This document shows, piece by piece, positions 1-8,617 of a DNA stretch of 64,000 nucleotides. The translations under genes were made by a program, and so were the position numbers. The DNA comes from Albirhodobacter sp042466415. GTDB taxonomy: Bacteria > Pseudomonadota > Alphaproteobacteria > Rhodobacterales > Rhodobacteraceae. The DNA lies in the NCBI RefSeq assembly GCF_042466415.1, contig NZ_JAXHCH010000002.1:992001-1056000 (forward strand), read 5' to 3'. Within the stretch, counting starts at the first letter, position 1; each line of letters opens with the position of its first letter. The notes under the pieces are model-generated. The model worked only from the letters and a program-made list of their open reading frames with translations, searched no databases and was not told the origin of the DNA.

Positions 1-497
1 GGCTCGAGCATCGCCATTTGCAGGATCTCGTTGCGCTTTTTCTCACCGCCGGAGAACCCGACATTGACCGGACGCTTGAGCATATCCGCATCAATCTTGA
101 GCGATTTCGCCTTCGCGCGCACGACTTTGAGGAACTCTGCTGCCGACATCTCCTCCTCGCCGCGCAGCTTGCGCTGTGCGTTCACTGCGGTGCGCAGGAA
201 GGTCATGTTGCCAACGCCCGGAATCTCGACCGGGTATTGGAACGCGAGGAACAACCCTGCCGCAGCGCGCTCCTCTGGGTCCATCTCGAGGATTTCTTCC
301 CCCTCAAGAAGCGCCGAGCCATCGGTCACTTCATAGCCATCTTTGCCCGACAATACATAGGACAAAGTCGACTTCCCCGAGCCGTTCGGCCCCATGATCG
401 CATGCACCTTGCCGTCTTCGACGGTCAGGTTCACACCTTTAAGGATGACTTTATCTTCTTCTTCAAGTTTGACGTGCAGGTTCTTGATCTCAAGCAT
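1..497 (-). CDS. sufC: SufC, Fe-S cluster assembly ATPase (3' part outside window)
   Basis: ABC-type ATPase of the cytosolic SufBCD scaffold, where ATP hydrolysis drives Fe-S cluster assembly. The start is the ATG at 497 (MLEIKNLHVKLEEEDK). Walker A GPNGSGKST lies near residues 36-44 and the family signature VGFSGGEKKR is visible before the window edge. About 165 of the usual ~250 residues are present and no stop is reached, so the gene runs off the left edge. It is the last visible gene of the minus-strand iscR-desulfurase-sufB cluster, 9 bp after the YbjQ-family gene. Confidence 0.96.
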   Translation of the reverse strand, partial: MLEIKNLHVKLEEEDKVILKGVNLTVEDGKVHAIMGPNGSGKSTLSYVLSGKDGYEVTDGSALLEGEEILEMDPEERAAAGLFLAFQYPVEIPGVGNMTFLRTAVNAQRKLRGEEEMSAAEFLKVVRAKAKSLKIDADMLKRPVNVGFSGGEKKRNEILQMAMLE

Positions 498-506
498 ATT
501 TTTTCC

Positions 507-821
507 TTAGTCGATGGTGACGGCGGTGCCGGAAACCGACACCATCAGCATGGATTTCCCGACGACCTCATAATCGAGATCGACGCCGATGACCGCGTTC
601 GCGCCCAAACGCGCGGCACGGGCTTCCAGCTCTTTGAGCGCGGTTTCGCGCGCATCCGCCAGTTTGGATTCATAAACGGAGGAACGTCCTCCGAAGAAAT
701 CGGTGAAATTGGCGAAAACGTCGCGCACGACATTCGCGCCCATGATTGCCTCGCCCGTCACGATGCCGTGGTAGGCGAGCACATTATGCCCTTCAATTCC
801 GTTTGTCGTCGTGCAGATCAT
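507..821 (-). CDS. YbjQ/UPF0145 family protein in the suf operon
   Basis: Small cytosolic protein of 104 residues from the ATG at 821, which is preceded by a GAGGG-type ribosome site. Family hallmarks are the N-terminal MICTTTNGIEGHN stretch, the VTGEAIMGANVVRD segment and the C-terminal ANAVIGVDLDYE strand; the family is described as a pentamer-forming heavy-metal-binding-like domain of unknown role. A longer reading to 896 adds residues unlike the family and overlaps the upstream gene. It sits between sufB and sufC, so it is probably co-expressed with Fe-S assembly genes. Its job there is unknown. Confidence 0.85.
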   Translation of the reverse strand: MICTTTNGIEGHNVLAYHGIVTGEAIMGANVVRDVFANFTDFFGGRSSVYESKLADARETALKELEARAARLGANAVIGVDLDYEVVGKSMLMVSVSGTAVTID

Positions 822-828
822 TGCGCCC

Positions 829-1005
829 TCATTCCGCTTTGCGCTGCTTGCGCAGGAACCGCCAAACGGCGAGGCCACAGAAATACAGGAGCGCAAATGC
901 CGCCATCGGCCCCGCGATCGTGGCGCGCGGCCAGTCGAAGATGAACACCATCCCCACGCCCCACAGCAACGTCACAAACGCGGTTTGATAGACGAGCGCG
1001 CGCAT
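829..1005 (-). CDS. 58-residue two-helix membrane protein in the suf operon
   Basis: Short gene whose ATG shares a base with the sufB stop (TGATG), indicating translational coupling. The product begins MRALVYQTAFVTLLWGVGMV and has two hydrophobic segments (about residues 5-24 and 30-48) separated by FDWPRA. It ends in a basic tail (RRFLRKQRKAE-like). No enzymatic motif is visible. Position between sufB and ybjQ-like, with 7-8 bp to the next start, suggests it is an operon member. I do not recognise a named family. Confidence 0.7.
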   Translation of the reverse strand: MRALVYQTAFVTLLWGVGMVFIFDWPRATIAGPMAAFALLYFCGLAVWRFLRKQRKAE

Positions 1006-2513
1006 CAGCCAACAGACCCTTCGAGCGAAATCGCAACAAGCGCCTGTGCTTCCATTGCGAATTCCATCGGCAAGGCTTGCAATACGTCTTTGCAGAACCC
1101 GTTAACGACCAATGCCACGGCTTCTTCCTCGCCCATGCCACGCGCGCGGCAATAGAACAGCTGCTCATCATCGACCTTCGAGGTTGTTGCCTCGTGCTCG
1201 ACGCGGCTCGAATTGTTTTTCACCTCGATATACGGCACGGTATGCGCCCCGCATTGATCGCCGATCAACAAGCTGTCGCATTGTGTGTAGTTGCGCGAAT
1301 TCGTCGCCTTAGGGTGCATCGACACGAGGCCACGGTAGGTATTTTGCGCTTTGCCGGCCGAAATCCCTTTCGAGACGATCCGGCTTTTGGTGTTTTTGCC
1401 AAGGTGGATCATCTTCGTGCCGGTATCGGCCTGCTGCATGTTGTTCGCGATGGCGATCGAATAGAACTCGCCCTGCGCGTCATTGCCGCGCAAGATGCAC
1501 GACGGATATTTCCACGTGATCGCGGAGCCGGTTTCCACCTGCGTCCACATCACCTTCGCGCGGTCGCCGCGGCAATCAGCACGCTTGGTCACGAAGTTAT
1601 AAATACCGCCCTTGCCGTTTTCGTCGCCCGGGAACCAGTTTTGAACGGTCGAGTATTTCACCTCGGCGTCTTCGAGAATAACGATCTCGACGACGGCCGC
1701 GTGAAGCTGCGCCGTGTCGCGCTTGGGAGCGGTGCAACCTTCCAAGTAGCTGACATAGCTTCCTTTTTCGGCCACGATCAGGGTACGCTCAAACTGGCCT
1801 GTATTTTCCGCATTGATGCGGAAATAGGTCGACAGCTCCATCGGGCACTTGGTCCCCTCAGGGATATACACGAACGAGCCATCCGAAAAGACAGCGGAAT
1901 TGAGCGTAGCGAAATAGTTATCGGACTGCGGCACGACCGACCCGATATATTTCTTCACCAACTCCGGATGCTCTTTGATTGCTTCCGAGATCGAGCAGAA
2001 GATGACGCCCGCTTTTTTCAGCTCGTCTTTGAACGTCGTGCCGACCGACACGGAATCGAAGACAGCATCAACCGCAACCTTGCGCTCGCCGGCCTCTTCC
2101 GCGCCCTCGACGCCCGCGAGGATCATCTGTTCCTTCAGCGGAATACCAAGTTTTGCGTAGGTCGCCAAAAGCTTGGGATCAACCTCATCCAGAGATTTCG
2201 GCTTTACTTCCATACTCTTGGGGCGAGCGTAGTAGTAGATATCCTGATAATCGATCTTCGGATAATCCAGCATCGCCCAATCCGGCTCGGACATTGTCTG
2301 CCAACGGCGGAACGCCGCGAGACGCCAGTCCAACATCCATTCGGGCTCCTCATTCTTAGCAGAGATAAGGCGCACAATCTCCTCGGAGACGCCCTTGGGC
2401 GCGTATTCCATTTCGATATCGGTATCCCAGCCGTATTTGTAGCTGCCCATATTCTGGACGGCCTCTACGGTCTCCCGATCGACACCTTCACGGACTTCGA
2501 GATCATCTACCAC
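1005..2513 (-). CDS. sufB: SufB, Fe-S cluster scaffold subunit
   Basis: Scaffold component of the SufBCD complex on which Fe-S clusters are assembled with sulfur from the cysteine desulfurase. The 502-residue product has the family opening VREGVDRETVEAVQNMG and the conserved C-terminal core (SRVEHEATTSKVDDEQLFYC). Length matches the family (~480-510). The start is a GTG at 2513 preceded by AAGGGA about 7 bases upstream. It lies 97 bp after the desulfurase gene and is coupled at its stop to a small membrane-protein gene. Confidence 0.97.
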   Translation of the reverse strand: MVDDLEVREGVDRETVEAVQNMGSYKYGWDTDIEMEYAPKGVSEEIVRLISAKNEEPEWMLDWRLAAFRRWQTMSEPDWAMLDYPKIDYQDIYYYARPKSMEVKPKSLDEVDPKLLATYAKLGIPLKEQMILAGVEGAEEAGERKVAVDAVFDSVSVGTTFKDELKKAGVIFCSISEAIKEHPELVKKYIGSVVPQSDNYFATLNSAVFSDGSFVYIPEGTKCPMELSTYFRINAENTGQFERTLIVAEKGSYVSYLEGCTAPKRDTAQLHAAVVEIVILEDAEVKYSTVQNWFPGDENGKGGIYNFVTKRADCRGDRAKVMWTQVETGSAITWKYPSCILRGNDAQGEFYSIAIANNMQQADTGTKMIHLGKNTKSRIVSKGISAGKAQNTYRGLVSMHPKATNSRNYTQCDSLLIGDQCGAHTVPYIEVKNNSSRVEHEATTSKVDDEQLFYCRARGMGEEEAVALVVNGFCKDVLQALPMEFAMEAQALVAISLEGSVG

Positions 2514-2610
2514 GTCAATTCCCTTTCATCAGGGCGCATCGCGCCCCGCAACATCGTCCCGCCGGTGGCGAAGGACAAACACCTTTCGGCCCCCGTCCCG
2601 TCTCCGCCCG

Positions 2611-3690
2611 TTACCGCGCCAGTGCCTTTTGCCGCGCCTTGCCCCAAGTCTCGGCAAAACGCAAAACATCCTCGCGCGTCACATCCGGCCCAATTGATAT
2701 CCGCAGCGCACAGGCCGCTTCCATCTCACTATACCCCATCGCCTTGAGCACACGGCTCGCGCGGACTTTGCCCGATGAACAGGCAGATCCGGCAGAGACT
2801 GCGAATCCGGCCAGATCCATCCGCATCACCTGCGTCTCGCCCTTCCACCCCTCGCTGATCACGTTGAGGGTGTTGGGCAATAGCTGCGGGGCTGCGACAT
2901 GATCGATGCCGGGTGCTGCGTGGCTCTTGGGGTCCCAACCCGCAAAATAGAGCGTTTCGCTAAGGCTTTCCAGAGCTGATTTTAGAATATTTCTAATTTC
3001 CGACACTTCATCCCAAACGCCGGACGCCAGATCGGCCGCCGCCGCCTCGGCCGCCGCGCCAAACCCTGCGATTCCAATCAGGTTTTCCGTGCCTGCACGC
3101 CGCCCCATCTCCTGCCCGCCGCCTTTCAGCTGCGCTGCAATATCTGTGCCGCGTTTGACGACCAATGCGCCGATTCCCTTCGGCCCGCCGAGCTTATGCG
3201 CCGAAATCGCCCCGCAGGTTGTGCCGAGCCAATTGAACGAGAACGGAATTTTTCCGAATCCCTGCGTCAGGTCAGAAAACCACAGCCCTTCCGGCAGCGT
3301 TTGCACAACGCCCGTCTCGGAATTGGCGAGTTGCAAAGCCGATCGCGTTGGGTCGACCACATCGACTTGGCCCGCGCGCGACACCGCCAAATCAGCCGTG
3401 CACCACGCACTGACCGCCTCATGCTCCACGTCTGCGCACTGTATCGCACGCCCCTGTAGGGCCAAAGCCGCCGACTCGGTTGCGCCCGATGTGAAGATGA
3501 TATCGGCCCCGTCCGCCCCCAAAGCCGCCGCGATTTGCGCCCGCGCCGTCTCGATCACGTTCTTGGCCGCGCGCCCCTCCGCATGGACCGATGACGGGTT
3601 CCCCACCACCTCCATCGCCGCAATCATCGCCTCTTTCGACTCGCGCCGCAGCGGCGTCGTGGCATTCCAATCGAGATAGGTCCGGCGCAT
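2611..3690 (-). CDS. Cysteine desulfurase (NifS/IscS-like, PLP-dependent)
   Basis: PLP enzyme that removes sulfur from cysteine for Fe-S assembly. The chosen start at 3690 (MRRTYLDWNATTPL) matches the family N-terminus and follows a GGGGGTGGAT ribosome site; the frame is open further to 3726 but those residues are not family-like. The PLP lysine lies in SAHKLGGPKG and the active-site cysteine in the SAGSACSSGKVRAS loop. At 359 residues it is slightly shorter than classic IscS (~400). It lies between iscR and sufB, as in many alphaproteobacterial suf clusters. Confidence 0.92.
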   Translation of the reverse strand: MRRTYLDWNATTPLRRESKEAMIAAMEVVGNPSSVHAEGRAAKNVIETARAQIAAALGADGADIIFTSGATESAALALQGRAIQCADVEHEAVSAWCTADLAVSRAGQVDVVDPTRSALQLANSETGVVQTLPEGLWFSDLTQGFGKIPFSFNWLGTTCGAISAHKLGGPKGIGALVVKRGTDIAAQLKGGGQEMGRRAGTENLIGIAGFGAAAEAAAADLASGVWDEVSEIRNILKSALESLSETLYFAGWDPKSHAAPGIDHVAAPQLLPNTLNVISEGWKGETQVMRMDLAGFAVSAGSACSSGKVRASRVLKAMGYSEMEAACALRISIGPDVTREDVLRFAETWGKARQKALAR

Positions 3691-3778
3691 ATCCACCCCC
3701 GCTTTACCAGCGTGCCCGCCCCTCACCCATCACAGGAGAGCGATGCAAGCATCTGATTTATCGTTAAGAATTTACAGA

Positions 3779-4243
3779 TCACTCATCCACGACAGAAAAG
3801 AGCGACGGCACAGCAGGACAGGGTTTCAACCCGTTCTTTACCACATCTTGCAAGGTGGTTTGATGCAAGAATACAAAGACCTGCGCCGAAAGGCTTTCCC
3901 ACAAACGGTTAGATAAGGACTGCGCCCGCGACCCCGAGATCCCGCCCGAAGCGCCCGCGCCGACGTGCAATGCGCTCACTGTTTCGTCGACCGCCTCAAA
4001 AATCTCGCTGATCCGGAGCTCTTTGGGGTCGCGCGCAAGACGATACCCGCCCCCCGGGCCGCGCACCGAGGTCACCAAGCCAGACCGGCGAAGGCGGACG
4101 AAAAGCTGTTCCAGATACGGCAGCGAAATATCCTGACGTTTGGAGATCTCGGCAAGCGACGTCAGCTCACCATCCTTCACCATCGCCAGATCAACAAGCG
4201 CCACCATTGCATACCGGCCTTTGGTCGAAAGCTTCATCTTCAC
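3779..4243 (-). CDS. iscR: IscR, Rrf2-family Fe-S regulator with reduced cysteine set
   Basis: Transcription factor controlling Fe-S assembly genes, 154 residues. The N-terminal winged helix is typical: MKLSTKGRYAMVALVDLA, then ISLPYLEQLFVRLRRSGLV and VRGPGGGYRL. The classic three-cysteine cluster-binding motif of E. coli IscR (CX5CX7C) is absent. The only cysteine seen is near the C-terminus (LKPCPAVP). A related Rhodobacter sphaeroides IscR is known to bind a cluster with a different ligand set. It is the first gene of the suf cluster, so it probably represses its own operon. Translation may start at the ATG two codons downstream. Confidence 0.92.
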   Translation of the reverse strand: MKMKLSTKGRYAMVALVDLAMVKDGELTSLAEISKRQDISLPYLEQLFVRLRRSGLVTSVRGPGGGYRLARDPKELRISEIFEAVDETVSALHVGAGASGGISGSRAQSLSNRLWESLSAQVFVFLHQTTLQDVVKNGLKPCPAVPSLFSVVDE

Positions 4244-4447
4244 TCCTTAACCGGATTGCGGGGCTCTTTTGCCCGAGGATCCGCTACAACACCAAGTCAT
4301 CTTACAGTCATGAGCATTGACGCGGCGCGCCTTGCCGCTTAACTCAGGTCAACTAATATGGGCCATCCGCCCGTGATCGTAAATGCTCTAGGGTATCCGC
4401 GTAAGTCCGACAAGATTTAGCGGCCCGCAACAGTAAGAGGCAACCCG

Positions 4448-5107
4448 ATGCCCGAAGTCATTTTCCCCGGTCCTGAAGGCCGTCTCGAAGGCCGCTACCA
4501 TCCGCAGCAGATGCCGGATGCGCCAATTGCGATCATTTTGCATCCCGATCCGCAATTCGGCGGCACGATGAACAACCGCGTCGTCTATAACCTGCATTAC
4601 GCGTTCCATAAGCTCGGGTTTACCGTTTTGCGGTTTAACTTCCGCGGCGTCGGTCGCTCGCAAGGCGAATACGATCAGGGCATCGGCGAATTGTCGGATG
4701 CGGCTTCCTCACTTGATTACTTGCAGGCGATGAACCCGAACTCCAAACATTGCTGGGTTGCGGGATTCTCGTTTGGCGCCTGGATCGGCATGCAGCTTTT
4801 GATGCGTCGTCCGGAAATCACAGGTTTCATTTCGGTCGCCCCGCCGGCGAATATGTATGATTTCTCGTTCCTTGCGCCATGCCCGTCATCGGGTCTGATC
4901 ATCAATGGCACAGCCGACCGCGTTGCGCCGCCCAAAGACACGCACACGCTGGTAGGCAAGCTGCGCGAGCAAAAAGGCATCACCGTGACGCATGAGGAGA
5001 TTGAGGGCGCGGATCACTTCTTCAAAGACGACGAAGCGCATATGAAGCCTATGATCAACACCGTGCAGGATTATGTGAAACGCCGCCTGACGGAAGGGTC
5101 GCGCTAA
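4448..5107 (+). CDS. Alpha/beta hydrolase, suf-adjacent
   Basis: Predicted 219-residue cytosolic serine hydrolase. The nucleophile elbow GFSFGAW puts Ser at about 108; the likely acid is Asp157 (NGTADRVAPP) and the base His190 (GADHFF). The substrate is not evident; the family includes small esterases and dienelactone hydrolase-like enzymes. It is divergently transcribed from iscR, and its stop overlaps the start of the next small gene by 1 bp (TAATG), so the two form an operon ending at the hairpin at 5361. Confidence 0.8.
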   Translation: MPEVIFPGPEGRLEGRYHPQQMPDAPIAIILHPDPQFGGTMNNRVVYNLHYAFHKLGFTVLRFNFRGVGRSQGEYDQGIGELSDAASSLDYLQAMNPNSKHCWVAGFSFGAWIGMQLLMRRPEITGFISVAPPANMYDFSFLAPCPSSGLIINGTADRVAPPKDTHTLVGKLREQKGITVTHEEIEGADHFFKDDEAHMKPMINTVQDYVKRRLTEGSR

Positions 5108-5331
5108 TGAGCTACATTGACGATCTCGGGGACGAGCTTGCGCAACGCTGTATCGCAGCGATCGCGGAGACCGGCAACGAGGACCTCGTCAATGACATCA
5201 GCAAGCTTCTGGGCGCGACATCCCAATCCTTGCAAGAGAGCTTCATGACGGCGTTCCGGGTGCGCCGCGCCAACGCGCGGGCCAACGCACTTCTTGACGG
5301 CAAACTCGCCGCATTTCGAGGCGAAGGGTAA
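5107..5331 (+). CDS. Conserved small hypothetical protein, 74 residues
   Basis: Short, probably helical protein beginning MSYIDDLGDELAQRCIAAIA, with no signal peptide or membrane segment. Its start overlaps the hydrolase stop and a strong terminator follows about 30 bp after its own stop, which supports a real co-transcribed gene. No catalytic motif is visible and I do not recognise the family. Confidence 0.7.
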   Translation: MSYIDDLGDELAQRCIAAIAETGNEDLVNDISKLLGATSQSLQESFMTAFRVRRANARANALLDGKLAAFRGEG

Positions 5332-5360
5332 GACATTGCGAAAGCAACACCGAATATCAC

Positions 5361-5382
5361 GAAGGGGCGCCTGCGCCCCTTC
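5361..5382 (+). terminator. Rho-independent terminator
   Basis: Perfect 10-bp stem GAAGGGGCGC / GCGCCCCTTC with a 2-base loop, followed by a T-rich run (TTTATTTT). It ends the hydrolase-small gene operon. Confidence 0.9.
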
Positions 5383-5430
5383 TTTATTTTCAAGGCGTTG
5401 CGTGGCAATATTGATCTATAGGATGAAGAC

Positions 5431-6033
5431 ATGACCCAGCGATTAGATCAACAGATGGCCTTTCTAACCGAGGCCGATAAGTTGAAATCCGTCCTCCGGG
5501 CGACAACGCTCGCGGATGGATCGCGGCGCGAAAATTCGGGCGAGCATAGCTGGCATCTCGCGCTCTACGCGCTGGTTCTTGCCGATCAGGCTCCGGCGGG
5601 CGTCGATATCAACCGCGTGATCAAAATGCTGTTGCTGCATGATCTGGTGGAGATTGACGTGGGCGATGTGCCGCTCCATTCGCAAAACGGTTTGGCCCAT
5701 GGATCACACGATATTCAGGCGGCGGAATCCGCCGCAGCAAATCGAATTTTTGGAATTCTTCCCAGTGACTTGGCGGACGATCTTAGATCAACATGGGAAG
5801 AGTTTGAACGCGCCGAGACAGCGGACGCAATCTTCGCGAAATCCTTGGACCGCGTTCAGCCGGTGTTGCAAAATCTGGCCTGTGGCGGCGGATCATGGAT
5901 CGAGTATAACGTGACCTATGACCAGTTGGAGGGCCGTGTCGGCGCCAAAGTCGCCCGCGGAGCGCCGCGCGTCTGGGATTGGGTCGCACAACGAGCGAAA
6001 GCTTGGTTTATCAATAGGAAGATCTCACAATGA
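5431..6033 (+). CDS. HD-domain phosphohydrolase (HDDC2/YfbR-like)
   Basis: 200-residue metal-dependent phosphohydrolase of the HD superfamily. Expected metal ligands are visible: His39 (SGEHSWH), His70-Asp71 (LLLHDLVEID) and a later acidic residue. Related proteins remove phosphate from deoxynucleoside 5'-monophosphates, so a nucleotide-pool role is plausible but not shown here. The stop overlaps the next ATG by 4 bp (ATGA), indicating coupling. Confidence 0.85.
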   Translation: MTQRLDQQMAFLTEADKLKSVLRATTLADGSRRENSGEHSWHLALYALVLADQAPAGVDINRVIKMLLLHDLVEIDVGDVPLHSQNGLAHGSHDIQAAESAAANRIFGILPSDLADDLRSTWEEFERAETADAIFAKSLDRVQPVLQNLACGGGSWIEYNVTYDQLEGRVGAKVARGAPRVWDWVAQRAKAWFINRKISQ

Positions 6034-6386
6034 GCAAACAAACCGTTAACGCGACCTACAAACAAACTCTGGATCCCGAAGCGTTCAAAGAGCTGCTGGA
6101 ACATGCGGCCCCGATTTATATCTCGTCGCTGCAAGATCTCGGGCATTTCTTCAAGCGTTTGGAGGGGTTAGGCGAATGGGTTCACACGATGGAAGTCGAT
6201 GAAATCGTGGATGGCAAACCTAAAGGGCGGCTGGATGTCGCGATGCTGGGCTTGGACGGTGAGGATGACTGGGATGTCCCTCTCGAGCCCAAGCGGATGC
6301 GTGAGGTTTTAAAAAGCAAAATCAAGATGATGCGTGAGGAATCTAAACTATTCCAGATGCGTGTTTGGATGGGCGAATACGCCTAA
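6030..6386 (+). CDS. Hypothetical protein, 118 residues
   Basis: Soluble mixed-charge protein beginning MSKQTVNATYKQTLDPEAF, with conserved-looking segments LDVAMLGLDGEDDWDVPL and ESKLFQMRVWMGEYA. There is no signal, membrane segment or known motif. It overlaps the HD-domain gene by 4 bp and is probably co-translated with it. I do not recognise the family. Confidence 0.7.
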   Translation: MSKQTVNATYKQTLDPEAFKELLEHAAPIYISSLQDLGHFFKRLEGLGEWVHTMEVDEIVDGKPKGRLDVAMLGLDGEDDWDVPLEPKRMREVLKSKIKMMREESKLFQMRVWMGEYA

Positions 6387-6407
6387 TTAAGGCGTTAGGC
6401 GGCTCCG

Positions 6408-7112
6408 TTAAGGGAGCTGCCCGACCTTCGCCAAATGATCCCGCGCCGCGCGTAACGGGCGACCGGCAAGCCAGTCGTTAACCGCGCAAGCCGAGCGCGT
6501 ATAGACCGGCCCCGCGCCACCACTTTGCCGCGAAAACGCTTGAAATTCCTCACGATTTTTAGGAAGCGGCTTTCCCTTCTCGGCGGCGCAGGCAGTGCTC
6601 TGCGCGGGATAGCCCACCGACTTCGAAGCCAGCGTCGCAATCCCTTCATCAAACCAAGCCGGCAAGCGCGACGCACCGCCAAGCGACAAAGGCATCGCGG
6701 ACGCCATCTGCGCATGGGTAAGCTCATGCACATAGGTCGTAGGATCAGCAACAGCCTTTGAAGACATCGTGATGAGGAAAACGCCGTAAGTCATTGCACG
6801 GCTTGTCATATTATTATTTTGATCACAGGCAGGGCTTGCGCAAATATGCCACTGCGGGGTTGCGTATAGCCCGCCGAAGATCTGCCGCATCGCCTGTTGC
6901 GCGGCACCGATGCGCCCCAAAATCGCTTTACGTTCCGCCTCGCGCACGCCGGTTTCGATCCAGATTCCGCGCATCTCTTGCGACATGCCCTGCGCCAGGC
7001 CCGGCAAAGATTGTGCGTGTGAGGGCGTTATAAAGACAAATGCAGCAAGATTGGCGAACGCCATCGCTTTAAGCAGAGCGCGAACGGGCCGAGACTTCGG
7101 GACTATAGCCAT
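6408..7112 (-). CDS. Exported putative zinc metallopeptidase (HExxH)
   Basis: 234-residue protein with a signal peptide (hydrophobic stretch about residues 14-30, cleavage likely after SHA). It carries a gluzincin-like zinc site: His129-Glu-Leu-Thr-His133, then WFDEG with Glu156 as probable third ligand. Two cysteines (CASPAC) could form a disulfide, fitting a periplasmic location. The substrate is unknown. It is a single gene on the minus strand, divergent from icd. Confidence 0.78.
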   Translation of the reverse strand: MAIVPKSRPVRALLKAMAFANLAAFVFITPSHAQSLPGLAQGMSQEMRGIWIETGVREAERKAILGRIGAAQQAMRQIFGGLYATPQWHICASPACDQNNNMTSRAMTYGVFLITMSSKAVADPTTYVHELTHAQMASAMPLSLGGASRLPAWFDEGIATLASKSVGYPAQSTACAAEKGKPLPKNREEFQAFSRQSGGAGPVYTRSACAVNDWLAGRPLRAARDHLAKVGQLP

Positions 7113-7191
7113 GTGATCATCATCCTGTGTTGTGAAGACCTGCTAAGCGGCGGGCATGCGCGCGTCCAAACACAAAGACGTATGCGCTCAC

Positions 7192-7211
7192 TCGGTATAC
7201 ATCGGTATACA
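7192..7211. repeat. Exact tandem 10-bp repeat in the icd promoter region
   Basis: TCGGTATACA occurs twice head to tail (7192-7201, 7202-7211), one helical turn apart, each with a GTATAC palindrome. It lies about 70 bp upstream of icd and about 80 bp upstream of the divergent peptidase gene. It may be an operator for either gene; no regulator can be named from sequence. Confidence 0.45.
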
Positions 7212-7280
7212 CTACTAGCCAAGCGCCCATAGATCGGGTAAAGAAGCCGCAAGACGAGTAACCCCAACAATGAGGCCGTT

Positions 7281-8495
7281 ATGACCAAGATCAAGGTAGC
7301 TAACCCCGTCGTCGAACTCGACGGCGATGAAATGACCCGCATCATGTGGGACTTCATCAAGCAAAAACTGATCCTGCCCTATCTCGACATCGACCTGAAA
7401 TATTATGACCTCAGCATCGAGGAGCGTGACCGCACGAACGATCAGATCACCATCGACGCGGCCAATGCCATTAAAGAGCATGGCGTGGGCGTCAAATGTG
7501 CAACGATCACGCCGGATGAACAGCGCGTTGAAGAATTCGGCCTCAAGCAGATGTGGCGTTCGCCCAATGGCACGATCCGCAATATCCTCGGCGGCGTGAT
7601 TTTCCGCGAGCCGATCATTTGCAAAAATGTGCCGCGCCTCGTGCCGGGCTGGACGAAACCGATTGTCGTCGGCCGTCATGCCTATGGCGATCAATACCGC
7701 GCGACCGATTTCCGCTTCCCGGGTAAGGGCAAGCTGACGATCAAATTCGTTGGCGAAGACGGCGAGACGATCGAGCGTGAAGTGTTCGACGCCCCCGGCG
7801 CCGGCGTGACGATGGCGATGTACAATCTCGATGAGTTGATCCTTGATTTCGCCCGCGCGTCGATGAATTACGGCCTGACCAAAGGCTGGCCCGTCTATCT
7901 TTCGACGAAGAACACGATCTTGAAGGCCTATGACGGTCGCTTCAAAGACCTGTTCCAGCAGGTTTATGATCAAGAATTTGCGGAACAGTTTGAAGCCGCA
8001 GGCATCACATACGAGCACCGCCTGATCGATGATATGGTGGCGTCGGCCATGAAATGGTCGGGCGGCTATGTTTGGGCCTGTAAGAACTATGACGGTGATG
8101 TGCAGTCGGATACCGTCGCGCAGGGCTTCGGCTCGCTCGGTCTGATGACCTCCGTGTTGATGACGCCCGATGGAAAAACCGTCGAGGCGGAGGCCGCGCA
8201 TGGCACCGTCACGCGCCATTACCGCCAACATCAGGCGGGCAAGGAAACCTCAACAAACTCGATCGCGTCGATCTTCGCGTGGTCGGGCGGCTTGAAGCAT
8301 CGCGCAAAGCTCGATGACAACGCCGAGCTGCTGCGGTTTGCGGAAACCCTCGAGAAAGTCACCGTCCAGACGGTCGAAGATGGCCATATGACCAAGGATC
8401 TCGCCCTGCTCGTTGGCCCTGATCAAAAGTGGCTGACCACGATGGGCTATCTCGAGAAGGTCGACGAATACCTCAACAAGGCGCTTAAGGGCTAA
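7281..8495 (+). CDS. icd: NADP-dependent isocitrate dehydrogenase
   Basis: TCA-cycle enzyme converting isocitrate to 2-oxoglutarate with NADPH formation. The 404 residues match the homodimeric eukaryotic-type subfamily common in alphaproteobacteria. Visible landmarks are MTKIKVANPVVELDGDEMTRIMW, the substrate loop SPNGTIRNILGGVIFREPI, the metal-site region LIDDMVASAMK and AAHGTVTRHYR. The ATG at 7281 has an upstream GAGG. A strong terminator follows. Confidence 0.97.
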   Translation: MTKIKVANPVVELDGDEMTRIMWDFIKQKLILPYLDIDLKYYDLSIEERDRTNDQITIDAANAIKEHGVGVKCATITPDEQRVEEFGLKQMWRSPNGTIRNILGGVIFREPIICKNVPRLVPGWTKPIVVGRHAYGDQYRATDFRFPGKGKLTIKFVGEDGETIEREVFDAPGAGVTMAMYNLDELILDFARASMNYGLTKGWPVYLSTKNTILKAYDGRFKDLFQQVYDQEFAEQFEAAGITYEHRLIDDMVASAMKWSGGYVWACKNYDGDVQSDTVAQGFGSLGLMTSVLMTPDGKTVEAEAAHGTVTRHYRQHQAGKETSTNSIASIFAWSGGLKHRAKLDDNAELLRFAETLEKVTVQTVEDGHMTKDLALLVGPDQKWLTTMGYLEKVDEYLNKALKG

Positions 8496-8523
8496 GCCCG
8501 CCCGCGTCCGCGCAAAGGATTAT

Positions 8524-8549
8524 AAAGGGCGGAGACCTCTCCGCCCTTT
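8524..8549 (+). terminator. Terminator after icd
   Basis: Perfect inverted repeat AAAGGGCGGAGA / TCTCCGCCCTTT with a CC loop, followed by CTCTT. It ends icd transcription. Confidence 0.88.
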
Positions 8550-8617
8550 CTCTTGCGCGCTCAATCGTGACGCGTTAGGCCAGAGGGGATCGACTGGCCT
8601 AGCCCGAAAGCACCAAT

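Noticed and set aside
1077..2747. 556-codon open frame on the plus strand
   Set aside because: It lies antisense to sufB, with SufB motifs intact on the other strand. Long antisense frames are common in GC-rich genomes.
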